From Phenylobacterium sp. (GTDB lineage: Bacteria > Pseudomonadota > Alphaproteobacteria > Caulobacterales > Caulobacteraceae), in NCBI RefSeq assembly GCF_030651755.1, contig NZ_JAUSBZ010000044.1:1-52015 (forward strand): a stretch of 52,015 bases of DNA, given 5' to 3'. A model generated the notes under the pieces. The model was given only the letters and a program-made list of their open reading frames with translations. It was not told where the DNA came from and searched no databases. The stretch's first letter is position 1, and every line of letters begins with the position of its first letter. Position numbers and translations under genes: made by a program. Below, one piece after another: positions 7,075 through 15,050 of this stretch.

Positions 7075-7644
7075 ATGGTCGACTTCTCCGCCGCCCGCCT
7101 GAACATGGTCGACAGTCAGGTCAGGACCAACGACGTGACGGATCTGCACGTGCAGGACGCCATGCGCGCCATCCCCCGCGAGGGCCTGCTGCCGCCTGAG
7201 AGGGCCTACTTGGCCTATGCGGACGCCGAGGTCCCCTACGCCCCCGGCCGCGCCCTCCTGGCGCCCCGGGACGTGGCCAAGCTGCTGCATGGCCTGGCCA
7301 TCGCCCCAGGCCATAAGGCCCTGGCCATCGCCGCTCCCTATGGCGCTGCGGTCCTCGAACATGCGGGCCTGCGGGTTGAGCGTCTGGATGGCGAGGAGCT
7401 GATCCCTTCGGCGACCCAGGCCTATGACGCCATCATCTGCGAAGGCGCCGTGGTCAAGGCGCCGACGGCCTGGACCGACGCCCTGGCGCCCGGGGGCCGG
7501 CTGGCGGTGATCGAACGGCTCGGCCCGGTGGGCAAGGCGGTGATCTATACGCAGAGCCCCACAGGCCTGGCCCGTCGAGAAATCTTCGACGCCACTCCCA
7601 GCTATCTTGGCGGATTTGAGCCTGAGCAAGGATTCGCGTTCTGA
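7075..7644 (+). CDS. pcm: protein-L-isoaspartate O-methyltransferase-family protein
   Basis: A 189-residue SAM-dependent methyltransferase-like protein that starts MVDFSAARLNMVDSQVRTNDVTD, as in the alphaproteobacterial Pcm homologues found upstream of tolC. It keeps PREGLLPPERAYLAYADAEVPYAPGRALLAPRDVAKLLHGL, the region corresponding to the PCMT substrate and SAM domain, but it is short and the usual GxGxGY SAM loop is degenerate (AIAAPYGAAVLEHAG). Catalytic repair of isoaspartate is therefore not certain. The frame is open from 7015, but ATG 7075 has GAGGT upstream and matches the family start. Confidence 0.8.
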   Translation: MVDFSAARLNMVDSQVRTNDVTDLHVQDAMRAIPREGLLPPERAYLAYADAEVPYAPGRALLAPRDVAKLLHGLAIAPGHKALAIAAPYGAAVLEHAGLRVERLDGEELIPSATQAYDAIICEGAVVKAPTAWTDALAPGGRLAVIERLGPVGKAVIYTQSPTGLARREIFDATPSYLGGFEPEQGFAF

Positions 7645-7767
7645 GACGTGCTGAAACACATGCGAAAGCCGCGTGTGAAAAAAGCTTAAGGTTGCGCCCC
7701 CTGGCCGAGTTGGAAACAGCCGGCCATATAGGGCGTAGAGCTATTTCGCCTTAGTCGGGGACTACGT

Positions 7768-9270
7768 ATGTTCATCAGCCGTCGCGGAGCCTTGGTGGCC
7801 GCCGTCTTCAGTACGGGTTTGACGCTTGGAGGGCCGGCGTCGGCCGAGTCCCTGGCTGATGCTATCGCGCTCGCCTACGAGACCAATCCTGTCCTTCAGG
7901 CGCAACGGGCGACCCAGCGAGCGTTGGACGAAAGCATCGTTCAGGCGCGTTCCGGTTGGCGTCCGTCGCTGAGCGCCTCGGCCTCAGGTCAGTACACTGA
8001 AACCCGCACCCCGCGGCAGTTTGCCGACCTGGATGGCGACGGCGTGCCTGAGACTTCGGTCGGCGGGATCACCGAGACGAACTCGGCGGCCACCAGTCTC
8101 AATCTGACCCAGCCGGTCTGGACCGGGGGACGGGTCGGGGCGACGGTCTCCGCGGCTCAGGCCGATGTGCTTGCTGGGCAGGAGAATCTGCGGCGCATTG
8201 AGGCGGAGGTCCTGGGCGGCGTCATCGTCGCCTATGTGGACGTCCGCCGTGACCAGGAGGCGCTGCGTATTCGCCAGGACAATGTCCAGGTCCTGACCCG
8301 GCAGCTGGAAGAAACCGACGCCCGCTTCGAAGTGGGCGAGATCACCCGGACCGACGTGGCCCAGGCCCAGGCCCGCCGCGCCGCCGCCGAGGCCCAGATG
8401 CGTTCGGCCGAGGCGCAACTGGCCATCAGCCGCGCAGCCTATGCCGCCATCGTCGGCCAAAATCCTGGCGACCTCGATCCCGAGCCGCCGCTGACCGCGG
8501 CGCTTCCGGCGACCGTCGATCAGGCCTACGAGGCCGCCGAGCGCAACAATCCGCAACTCCGGCAGGCGCGCTACAACGCCCAAGGCGCCGCTGCTCGGGT
8601 GGCCGCCGCCCGGGCCGAGCGGATGCCGAACCTGTCCTTGACCGGCAGTGTCGGCTGGAGCGGCCTGGCCGATCCCTTTGAGCCTTCGGACTATTCGCGA
8701 AACGTCACCGGCCGGGCGACCCTGACGGTGCCGCTCTTCACCGGCGGGCTGAACAACTCCCGGGTCCGTGCGGCGCGGGAGCGGGAGAACGCCAGCGAGC
8801 TTTCCGTCGAACAGGCCCGCCGCACCGCCCTCCAGAACGTGACCCAGGCCTGGAGCCAGCTCCTCGCCGCCCGGGCCAATATCGGCTCCACCGACGTTCA
8901 GGTTCGCGCCGCCCGGATCGCCGCCGAGGGTGTTCGTCAGGAACAGCAGGTGGGTCTGCGCACCACGATCGACGTGCTGAACGCCGAGCAGGAGTTGCGG
9001 GCCGCCGAACTGGCCCAGGTCTCCGCCCGTCGCGATGAATATGTCGCTGCGGCGTCTGTCCTGGCCGCTGTGGGTCGACTGGACGCGGCGAACCTTGCGC
9101 CTGATCTCGCCGCCTATGATCCCAAGGCCAATGGGCGGGCCCTGCGCTACACCTGGGGTTGGACCCCGTGGGAGGAGCCAATTGGCGTCGTCGACTCTGT
9201 TTTCGCCCCGCAGCCGGTGGAATACGCCCGCGACGCCCCAATGACCACTGCGGGCGCCCCGGCCCAGTAA
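7768..9270 (+). CDS. tolC: TolC-family outer membrane efflux/secretion protein
   Basis: A 500-residue protein with a signal peptide (residues 1-26, ending GPASA) and the duplicated OEP architecture: LADAIALAYETNPVLQAQRA at the start of the first repeat, AYEAAERNNPQLRQARYN at the start of the second, long heptad-rich helices in between, and SLNLTQPVWTGGR and LTVPLFTGGLNNSRV at the beta-barrel entry strands. TolC trimers form the outer-membrane tunnel for type I secretion and RND/ABC efflux. In Caulobacter the orthologues (RsaF proteins) export the S-layer protein. No inner-membrane partners are encoded nearby, so the exported substrate is unknown. It is separated from pcm by 123 bp and has its own leader. 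Confidence 0.94.
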   Translation: MFISRRGALVAAVFSTGLTLGGPASAESLADAIALAYETNPVLQAQRATQRALDESIVQARSGWRPSLSASASGQYTETRTPRQFADLDGDGVPETSVGGITETNSAATSLNLTQPVWTGGRVGATVSAAQADVLAGQENLRRIEAEVLGGVIVAYVDVRRDQEALRIRQDNVQVLTRQLEETDARFEVGEITRTDVAQAQARRAAAEAQMRSAEAQLAISRAAYAAIVGQNPGDLDPEPPLTAALPATVDQAYEAAERNNPQLRQARYNAQGAAARVAAARAERMPNLSLTGSVGWSGLADPFEPSDYSRNVTGRATLTVPLFTGGLNNSRVRAARERENASELSVEQARRTALQNVTQAWSQLLAARANIGSTDVQVRAARIAAEGVRQEQQVGLRTTIDVLNAEQELRAAELAQVSARRDEYVAAASVLAAVGRLDAANLAPDLAAYDPKANGRALRYTWGWTPWEEPIGVVDSVFAPQPVEYARDAPMTTAGAPAQ

Positions 9271-9382
9271 GGCGGCGCGGCGACGACAACCGCCTTGCGT
9301 CGCAAAGCTAAAATTGCAGGATTGCTCTATCGCGCCTAGGCTGGCGCACGGATTCCCTACCGCATCAAACACGGCGCGCCTC

Positions 9383-9982
9383 ATGTCCGATCAGACCTCC
9401 CAAGAACCGACGATGGAGGAGATTCTCGCCTCCATTCGCCGCATCATTTCGGAGGACGACGCTCCAGCGGACGAACCGAAGGCCGAAGAAGAGGCGCCGG
9501 CCGAGCCGGCCGCGCCCGAGCCGGTCGAAAGCTATGCGCCGGAACCCGAGCCGGAACCTGCGCCCGCCTACGAAGCCGCCGCCCCGGAGCCCGAGCCCGA
9601 GCCCGAGGATGACGCCCTGGAGCTGACCGATCGCGTCGATCAGGTCGGCGACCTGGATGTCTATAGTCCCACAGCGGCGCCGGCCTCCTCAGAACCTGAA
9701 TCGGCGGTCTATTCGCCGCCGCCGGCCAGCTACGAGCCTGCCGCCAGCCAGGGCGGCGACGAGGGCCTGCTGAGCCAGACGGCGGCCACGGCCGCGGCCT
9801 CGGCCTTCGGCCAGCTTTCGGCGGCCATTGGCATGCCGCACACCGATCGCACCCTCGAGGACGTGGTTCGCGAAATGCTGCGCCCGCTGCTCAAGCAGTG
9901 GCTGGACGACAACCTTCCGCAGATTGTCGAGGCCTCGGTCCGCGAAGAGGTCGAGCGTATCGCCCGCGGGCGCGTACGCTAG
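9383..9982 (+). CDS. popZ: polar organising protein PopZ (DUF2497)
   Basis: A 199-residue protein that begins MSDQTSQEPTMEEILASIRR. Residues 11-26 are the conserved N-terminal helix that binds client proteins in Caulobacter PopZ. Next comes a long acidic proline/glutamate-rich linker (about residues 27-130, with PEPEPEPAP and PEPEPEPEDD runs). A C-terminal helical block (TLEDVVREMLRPLLKQWLDDNLPQIVEA) follows, which drives oligomerisation. PopZ forms pole-localised condensates that anchor the ParB/parS centromere and recruit cell-cycle kinases. The frame is open from 9314, but the family start is the ATG at 9383. A GANTC methylation site (9351-9355) lies in the upstream region, compatible with CcrM-linked cell-cycle control. 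Confidence 0.95.
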   Translation: MSDQTSQEPTMEEILASIRRIISEDDAPADEPKAEEEAPAEPAAPEPVESYAPEPEPEPAPAYEAAAPEPEPEPEDDALELTDRVDQVGDLDVYSPTAAPASSEPESAVYSPPPASYEPAASQGGDEGLLSQTAATAAASAFGQLSAAIGMPHTDRTLEDVVREMLRPLLKQWLDDNLPQIVEASVREEVERIARGRVR

Positions 9983-10017
9983 GATCAGGCCTCCCACGCC
10001 CAGGCGTGTGAGCCGCC

Positions 10018-10051
10018 GAACCCGCCCCGCCCGGGCGGGTTCGTTCGTTTT
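10018..10051 (+). terminator. Rho-independent terminator after popZ
   Basis: Inverted repeat GAACCCGCCC (10018-10027) and GGGCGGGTTC (10033-10042) with a 5-nt loop, followed by GTTCGTTTT. It lies 36 bp after the popZ stop and before valS. Confidence 0.8.
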
Positions 10052-10107
10052 CGGAGCCCCCGTCTTTCCTGGCGGGACTGGCGCCTGTATGGACCCCGTG
10101 ATCCGCC

Positions 10108-12774
10108 ATGCTTGAAAAGACCTTCCATCCCAAGACCGCCGAGCCCCGCCTCTATGAGGCCTGGGAGCAGTCGGGCGCCTTCGCCCCGACCGATGATCCG
10201 AACGCCGAGCCGTTCTCCATCGTCATACCGCCGCCGAATGTCACCGGCTCCCTGCACATCGGTCATGCGCTGAACAACACGCTGCAGGACGTGCTGATCC
10301 GATTTGAGCGGATGCGGGGCAAGGCTGCGCTCTGGCTGCCCGGCACCGACCATGCGGGCATCGCCACCCAGAACATCGTCGAGCGCCAGCTGGCGGAGGC
10401 CGGCAACATCAGCCGCCGCGAGATGGGCCGCGAGGCCTTTGTCGAGAAGATCTGGGAGTGGAAGGCCAAGTCCGGCGGGACCATCGTCAACCAGCTGCGC
10501 CGTCTCGGCGCCTCCTGCGACTGGAGCCGCGAGCGCTTCACCCTGGACGAGGGCCTGTCGGACGCCGTGCGCAAGGTGTTTGTCCAGCTCTACAAGGAAG
10601 GTCTGATCTATCGCGACAAGCGGCTGGTGAACTGGGACCCCCACTTCCAGACCGCCATCTCCGACATTGAGGTCGAGCAGCGAGAGGTCGATGGCCACTA
10701 TTGGCACTTCGCCTATCCGCTGGAGGACGGCTCCGGCGAGATCGTCGTGGCCACCACGCGCCCTGAGACCATGCACGGCGACACGGCCGTGGCCGTCCAT
10801 CCTGACGACGCCCGCGACAAGCATCTGGTCGGCAAGGCCGTCCGCCTGCCGATCGTGAACCGGCCCATTCCGATTATCGCCGACGAGTATCCCGATCCGG
10901 AAAAGGGCTCGGGCGCGGTCAAGATCACCCCGGCCCATGACTTCAACGACTTCCAGGTGGGCAAGCGCCACAACCTGCCGGTCATCAACGTTTTCGACGA
11001 CTATGCGAAGATCAACGAGAACGCCCCGCCGGAATATCGCGGCCTGGACCGGTTCGCCGCCCGCAAGAAGGTGGTCGAGACGTTCGAGGCCCTCGGCCTG
11101 CTGCGCGAAATCGAGAAGACCCGCCATGTGGTGCCGCACGGGGACCGCTCGGGCGCCGTGGTCGAGCCCTATCTGACCGACCAGTGGTACGTTGACGCCA
11201 AGACCCTGGCCGGCCCCGCCATCAAGGCGGTGGAGGAGGGGCGGACCGTTTTCGAGCCCCGCAACTGGGACAAGACCTATTTCGAATGGATGCGGAACAT
11301 CCAGCCCTGGTGCATCTCGCGCCAGCTCTGGTGGGGGCATCGCATCCCGGCCTGGTACGGCCCGGACGGCAAGCCCTTCGTGGCCGAGACCGAGGACGAG
11401 GCCAAGGCCGCGGCCCGCGAGCACTATGGCCGTGACGAACCTCTGAAGCAGGACGAGGACGTCCTCGACACCTGGTTCTCCTCAGGGCTGTGGCCGTTCT
11501 CCACCATGGGCTGGCCCGACAAGACCAGCGATCTGGCGCGCTTCTATCCGACCCACACCCTGATCACCGGCTTCGACATCATCTTCTTCTGGGTCGCCCG
11601 GATGATGATGCAGGGGATCCACTTCACCGGCGAAGCGCCCTTCAAGCGGGTCTTCATCAACGCCCTGGTCCGCGACGCCGAGGGCAAGAAGATGTCCAAG
11701 TCCAAGGGCAATGTCCTGGACCCGCTGGAGCTGGTGGACGAGTTCGGCGCTGACGCCCTGCGCTTCACCCTGACGGCCATGTCGGGCCAGGCCCGCGACA
11801 TCAAGCTCTCGCGCCAGCGCATTGAAGGCTATCGGAATTTCGGCACCAAGCTGTGGAACGCCACGCGCTTCTGCCAGATGAACGGCTGCGCCCGAGCCGA
11901 AGGCTTCGATCCGGCGACCCTGCAGGTTCCGCTCAACCGCTGGATCGTCGGCGAGGCGGCCCGCACCAGTCAGGCCGTGACCAAGGCCCTGGACGGCTGC
12001 GGCTTCGATGAGGCCGCAGGCCTGCTCTACCGCTTCATCTGGAATGTCTACTGCGACTGGTACGTGGAACTCGCCAAGCCGCTGCTCAATGGCGAGGACG
12101 CCGCCGCCAAGGCCGAAACCCAGGCCACCGCCGCCTGGGCTCTGGACGTCATCCTGACCCTGCTGCACCCGATCATGCCCTTCCTCACCGAAGAGCTCTG
12201 GGCGCAGACGGCGGGCGAGGGGGCGGCGCGCAACCATCAGGGCTTCCTGATGACCGCGCCCTGGCCGGAGCTGGGCGAAGACCTGATCGACAAGGCGGCC
12301 GAGGCCGAGATCGGTCTGATCATCGCCGCGGTCAGCGAGGGCCGGTCGGTTCGCGCTGAGCTGAACGTGCCGCCGGCCGCGCGGCCCGACCTGCTGGTGA
12401 TCGAGGCCAGCGCTGAGCAAAGGGACATCCTCGAACGCTCGGCGCCGGTCATCTGCCAGACCCTGCGCGTGGCGTCGGTCCAGGCGGTGGAGCGCGCCCC
12501 GGACGGCGCCATTCCCTTCGTGGTCGAAGGCGCGACCCTGGCCCTGCCAGTGGCGGCCTTCATCGACCTGGCCGCCGAGCGGGCGCGCCTGACGAAGGAG
12601 ATCGCCACCCTGGCCTCAGATGTGCAGCACACGGCCAAGAAGCTGGGCAATCCCGACTTCGTGGCCCGCGCGCCTGAAGAGGTGGTTGAGGAAAATCGTG
12701 AGCGCATGGCGGAGGCGCAGGCCGCCAAGGCCAAGCTCGAAGTGGCCTTGGATCGGCTGGCTGGAGTCGGCTGA
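10108..12774 (+). CDS. valS: valyl-tRNA synthetase
   Basis: An 888-residue class I aminoacyl-tRNA synthetase that charges tRNA-Val. The HIGH motif is at residues 50-53 (PPPNVTGSLHIGHALN) and KMSKS at 528-532 (EGKKMSKSKGN). The CP1 editing domain is inserted between about 190 and 350 (TTRPETMHGDTAVAVHPDD). DTWFSSGLWPFSTMGWP is characteristic of ValRS. The C-terminal 60 residues form the expected coiled-coil arm (LTKEIATLASDVQHTAKKLG...). It is full length. The HK gene converges on it with only 13 bp between stops. Confidence 0.98.
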   Translation: MLEKTFHPKTAEPRLYEAWEQSGAFAPTDDPNAEPFSIVIPPPNVTGSLHIGHALNNTLQDVLIRFERMRGKAALWLPGTDHAGIATQNIVERQLAEAGNISRREMGREAFVEKIWEWKAKSGGTIVNQLRRLGASCDWSRERFTLDEGLSDAVRKVFVQLYKEGLIYRDKRLVNWDPHFQTAISDIEVEQREVDGHYWHFAYPLEDGSGEIVVATTRPETMHGDTAVAVHPDDARDKHLVGKAVRLPIVNRPIPIIADEYPDPEKGSGAVKITPAHDFNDFQVGKRHNLPVINVFDDYAKINENAPPEYRGLDRFAARKKVVETFEALGLLREIEKTRHVVPHGDRSGAVVEPYLTDQWYVDAKTLAGPAIKAVEEGRTVFEPRNWDKTYFEWMRNIQPWCISRQLWWGHRIPAWYGPDGKPFVAETEDEAKAAAREHYGRDEPLKQDEDVLDTWFSSGLWPFSTMGWPDKTSDLARFYPTHTLITGFDIIFFWVARMMMQGIHFTGEAPFKRVFINALVRDAEGKKMSKSKGNVLDPLELVDEFGADALRFTLTAMSGQARDIKLSRQRIEGYRNFGTKLWNATRFCQMNGCARAEGFDPATLQVPLNRWIVGEAARTSQAVTKALDGCGFDEAAGLLYRFIWNVYCDWYVELAKPLLNGEDAAAKAETQATAAWALDVILTLLHPIMPFLTEELWAQTAGEGAARNHQGFLMTAPWPELGEDLIDKAAEAEIGLIIAAVSEGRSVRAELNVPPAARPDLLVIEASAEQRDILERSAPVICQTLRVASVQAVERAPDGAIPFVVEGATLALPVAAFIDLAAERARLTKEIATLASDVQHTAKKLGNPDFVARAPEEVVEENRERMAEAQAAKAKLEVALDRLAGVG

Positions 12775-12787
12775 CCCGGATGGCCGC

Positions 12788-14857
12788 CTAGGCGATTTTG
12801 ACCTGCAGGGGGACTTGCGGGGTCAGGATCTGGGTGGCCAGGGCCAACAGGTCGGCGTGGGAAATAGGCTTGGACAGCACCCCGTCCATGCCGGCGTCGA
12901 AGCACTTTTCCTCGATCTCACTTCCGGTCTGCGCCGTCAGGGCGACGATGGGGGTGTCGGCGTTCATCGGGCAGCCGGAGCGGATGGCGGCGGCGGCGGC
13001 CAGCCCATCCATGACCGGCATGTTCACATCCATCAGGATCAGGTCGAAGCGCTCCACCGTCGCCCGCTCTACCGCTGTGCGGCCGTTTTCAGCCTCTGCG
13101 GTGGTCACATCCGGGGAAGCGAGAAACAGGCGGACCAGCTCGCGATTGACCGGATGGTCATCAACGATGAGCACTCGGCCAGCGATGCTGGGGGCTGGGC
13201 CGGAAGGCGCCACATCCTCAGCGGCCGAGGTGGGGATGGGGACGGCCGGAGCTGCGGGAATTTCAAGCCAGAAGCAGGCGCCGGGTTGGTCCCGGGCGTC
13301 GGCCCCGATCTGGCCCCCCATCAACTCAATGAGCTCCCGGCAAATCGCCAAGCCCAGGCCGGTGCCCCCATGACGACGGGTGACGCTGGAATCCCCCTGG
13401 GCGAAACGCCGGAACAGCTTTTTGCGGTGCGCCTCGGGGATGCCTGGACCGCTATCGATGACCTCGATACGCAGGTTTTCACCTGCCGGTCCGGCCGACT
13501 GCAGATGAATGCGCACCGCCCCGTGGTCGGTGAACTTGACCGCATTGCCGGCCAGGTTCAGCAGAACCTGCCGCAAGCGCAGGCCGTCAACCTTGCGGCA
13601 GGGATGGTTCAGGTCGTTGATGATCTGCAACCTCACACCCTTGACCAAGGCCTGCACCGAGAGAATGTCCCGAACCTCCTCGACCAGGGCGGGAATCTCC
13701 GTCGGTTCCAGTTCGAGCTCGATCTGGCCGGCCTCCAGCTTGGAGACGTCGAGCACATCATTGATCAGGGCCAGCAGCGCATCTCCAGCCGTCGCGATGC
13801 GCCGGACGTGGCCAGCAGCGGCTGCGGGCAGGAGGGTTTGTTGGAGCAAGGCGGTGAAGCCGAGGATGCTGGTAAGGGGAGTCCGGAGCTCATGGCTCAT
13901 ATTGGCGAGGAAGGCGGCCTTGGCCTCCACCGCGGCCTCGAGCCGCGCCTGCAAGGCCCGCTGCACCGTCACGTCCCGGTAGAGGCTGACCAGTTCTGAG
14001 GGGTGGCCGGCGGCGTCCCGGACCACGCGGGAAGCCCCCTCCAGCCAACGGGTCTCCCCGGTCTTGGTCAGAGCCGGGTAGGGCTTCTGCATCACCTCGT
14101 CTGGGGATGCGGGATCAAAGTCAGGTGCGGTAGGGTCAAACAGGGTCGCAAGGCCGGCCAGGACCGCGGACCGATGGTCTGGTGGAACGAAATCGGCCAG
14201 GCTGAGCCCGATCACCTCGTCCGGGTCATAGCCAATCATCCGGGTGGACGGCGAAGCGTAGGAAATCTTGCCCGTGTGGTCCGTGCGCAGCAGGATGTCA
14301 TGGCAGTGGTCGGCGAGCATCCTGTAGCTGGCTTCACTCCGCGCCAGCTGCGCCTCTGTCTCCTTTCGCAGGGCAAGCTCCGTTCGCAGGCGCAGGGCGT
14401 CTTCCACGGCGTCGGCGAGGCTGCGGAGCTGTCCGCGGGCAAGGGCGCTCATGGGGGGCCGCGGCGCCGTGTCCAGAACACAAAGCGTACCGATCGCCGC
14501 CCCCGTCGGACAGCGGATGACCGCGCCGGCATAGTAGCGCAGACCCATTTCTCCCCAGACCAGGGGGTTGTGGTCAAAGCGCGGGTCGAGGGTGGTGTCG
14601 GGCGTCTCAAAAACGGCCTCGCCCGAAGCCAGGGCGTGGGTGCAGAAGGAAATGTCCAGGGGGGTCTCGGACACCGTCAGGCCAACCTTGGCCTTGAACC
14701 ACTGTCGATCGCTGTCGAGGATTGAGAAGACGCTGATCGGCGCGGCGAAGATCTGTGACGCCAGCGACACCAGCGAATCAAATGAGGTCTCAGGCTCCGT
14801 ATCCAGGAGGCCGAGCCGACGAACGGCTGTGAGGCGTGCAGCGATGGCGGGATCCAT
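12788..14857 (-). CDS. hybrid sensor histidine kinase/response regulator (GAF-PAS-HisKA-HATPase-REC)
   Basis: A 689-residue soluble sensor kinase with no transmembrane segment. GAF lies at about 20-165 (DRQWFKAKVGL...IGTLCVLDT, a common GAF variant), PAS at about 175-300, and HisKA at 310-375 with phospho-acceptor H322 in SHELRTPLTSILGF. HATPase is at about 425-535 (N-box NLAGNAVKF, DSGPG, GGTGLGL). A C-terminal receiver at 560-685 has phospho-acceptor D610 (LILMD) and K663 (LSKP). All catalytic residues are present, so it should autophosphorylate and pass phosphate to its own receiver; the onward partner (Hpt protein) is not nearby. The frame is open to 15172, but the Met at 14857 has GGAG 8 nt upstream and begins the GAF homology. 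Confidence 0.93.
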   Translation of the reverse strand: MDPAIAARLTAVRRLGLLDTEPETSFDSLVSLASQIFAAPISVFSILDSDRQWFKAKVGLTVSETPLDISFCTHALASGEAVFETPDTTLDPRFDHNPLVWGEMGLRYYAGAVIRCPTGAAIGTLCVLDTAPRPPMSALARGQLRSLADAVEDALRLRTELALRKETEAQLARSEASYRMLADHCHDILLRTDHTGKISYASPSTRMIGYDPDEVIGLSLADFVPPDHRSAVLAGLATLFDPTAPDFDPASPDEVMQKPYPALTKTGETRWLEGASRVVRDAAGHPSELVSLYRDVTVQRALQARLEAAVEAKAAFLANMSHELRTPLTSILGFTALLQQTLLPAAAAGHVRRIATAGDALLALINDVLDVSKLEAGQIELELEPTEIPALVEEVRDILSVQALVKGVRLQIINDLNHPCRKVDGLRLRQVLLNLAGNAVKFTDHGAVRIHLQSAGPAGENLRIEVIDSGPGIPEAHRKKLFRRFAQGDSSVTRRHGGTGLGLAICRELIELMGGQIGADARDQPGACFWLEIPAAPAVPIPTSAAEDVAPSGPAPSIAGRVLIVDDHPVNRELVRLFLASPDVTTAEAENGRTAVERATVERFDLILMDVNMPVMDGLAAAAAIRSGCPMNADTPIVALTAQTGSEIEEKCFDAGMDGVLSKPISHADLLALATQILTPQVPLQVKIA

Positions 14858-14873
14858 GGGGCGCGCTCCGAAC

Positions 14874-14905
14874 TTGGTCCTCAACCTGGGCGATTGGTCC
14901 TTAAC
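14874..14905. promoter_or_regulatory. 20-bp-spaced direct repeats upstream of the sensor kinase
   Basis: TTGGTCCTCAAC (14874-14885) and TTGGTCCTTAAC (14894-14905) are 12-mers differing at one base with start-to-start spacing of 20 bp, two helical turns. They lie just upstream of the kinase start (14857) in the divergent intergenic region shared with the acyl-CoA synthetase gene. Such spacing suits a dimeric regulator binding one DNA face. The regulator is unknown. Confidence 0.45.
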
Positions 14906-15050
14906 GACATGCTTCCTGGCGGTGCGGCCCGCCGCCGCAGGTTGAGCGCGTTGAGGCGAACACATGTTTGCCACCGCTCCCAGGTTATGCTTGTTCACCC
15001 AGGAAGATGCGGGGGCTGTCTGACCCCTGCGCAGCATTAGGAGAACGCTC

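Noticed and set aside
7984-9384. Minus-strand open frame opposite tolC
   Set aside because: Shadow of tolC, which has a clear signal peptide and family repeats.
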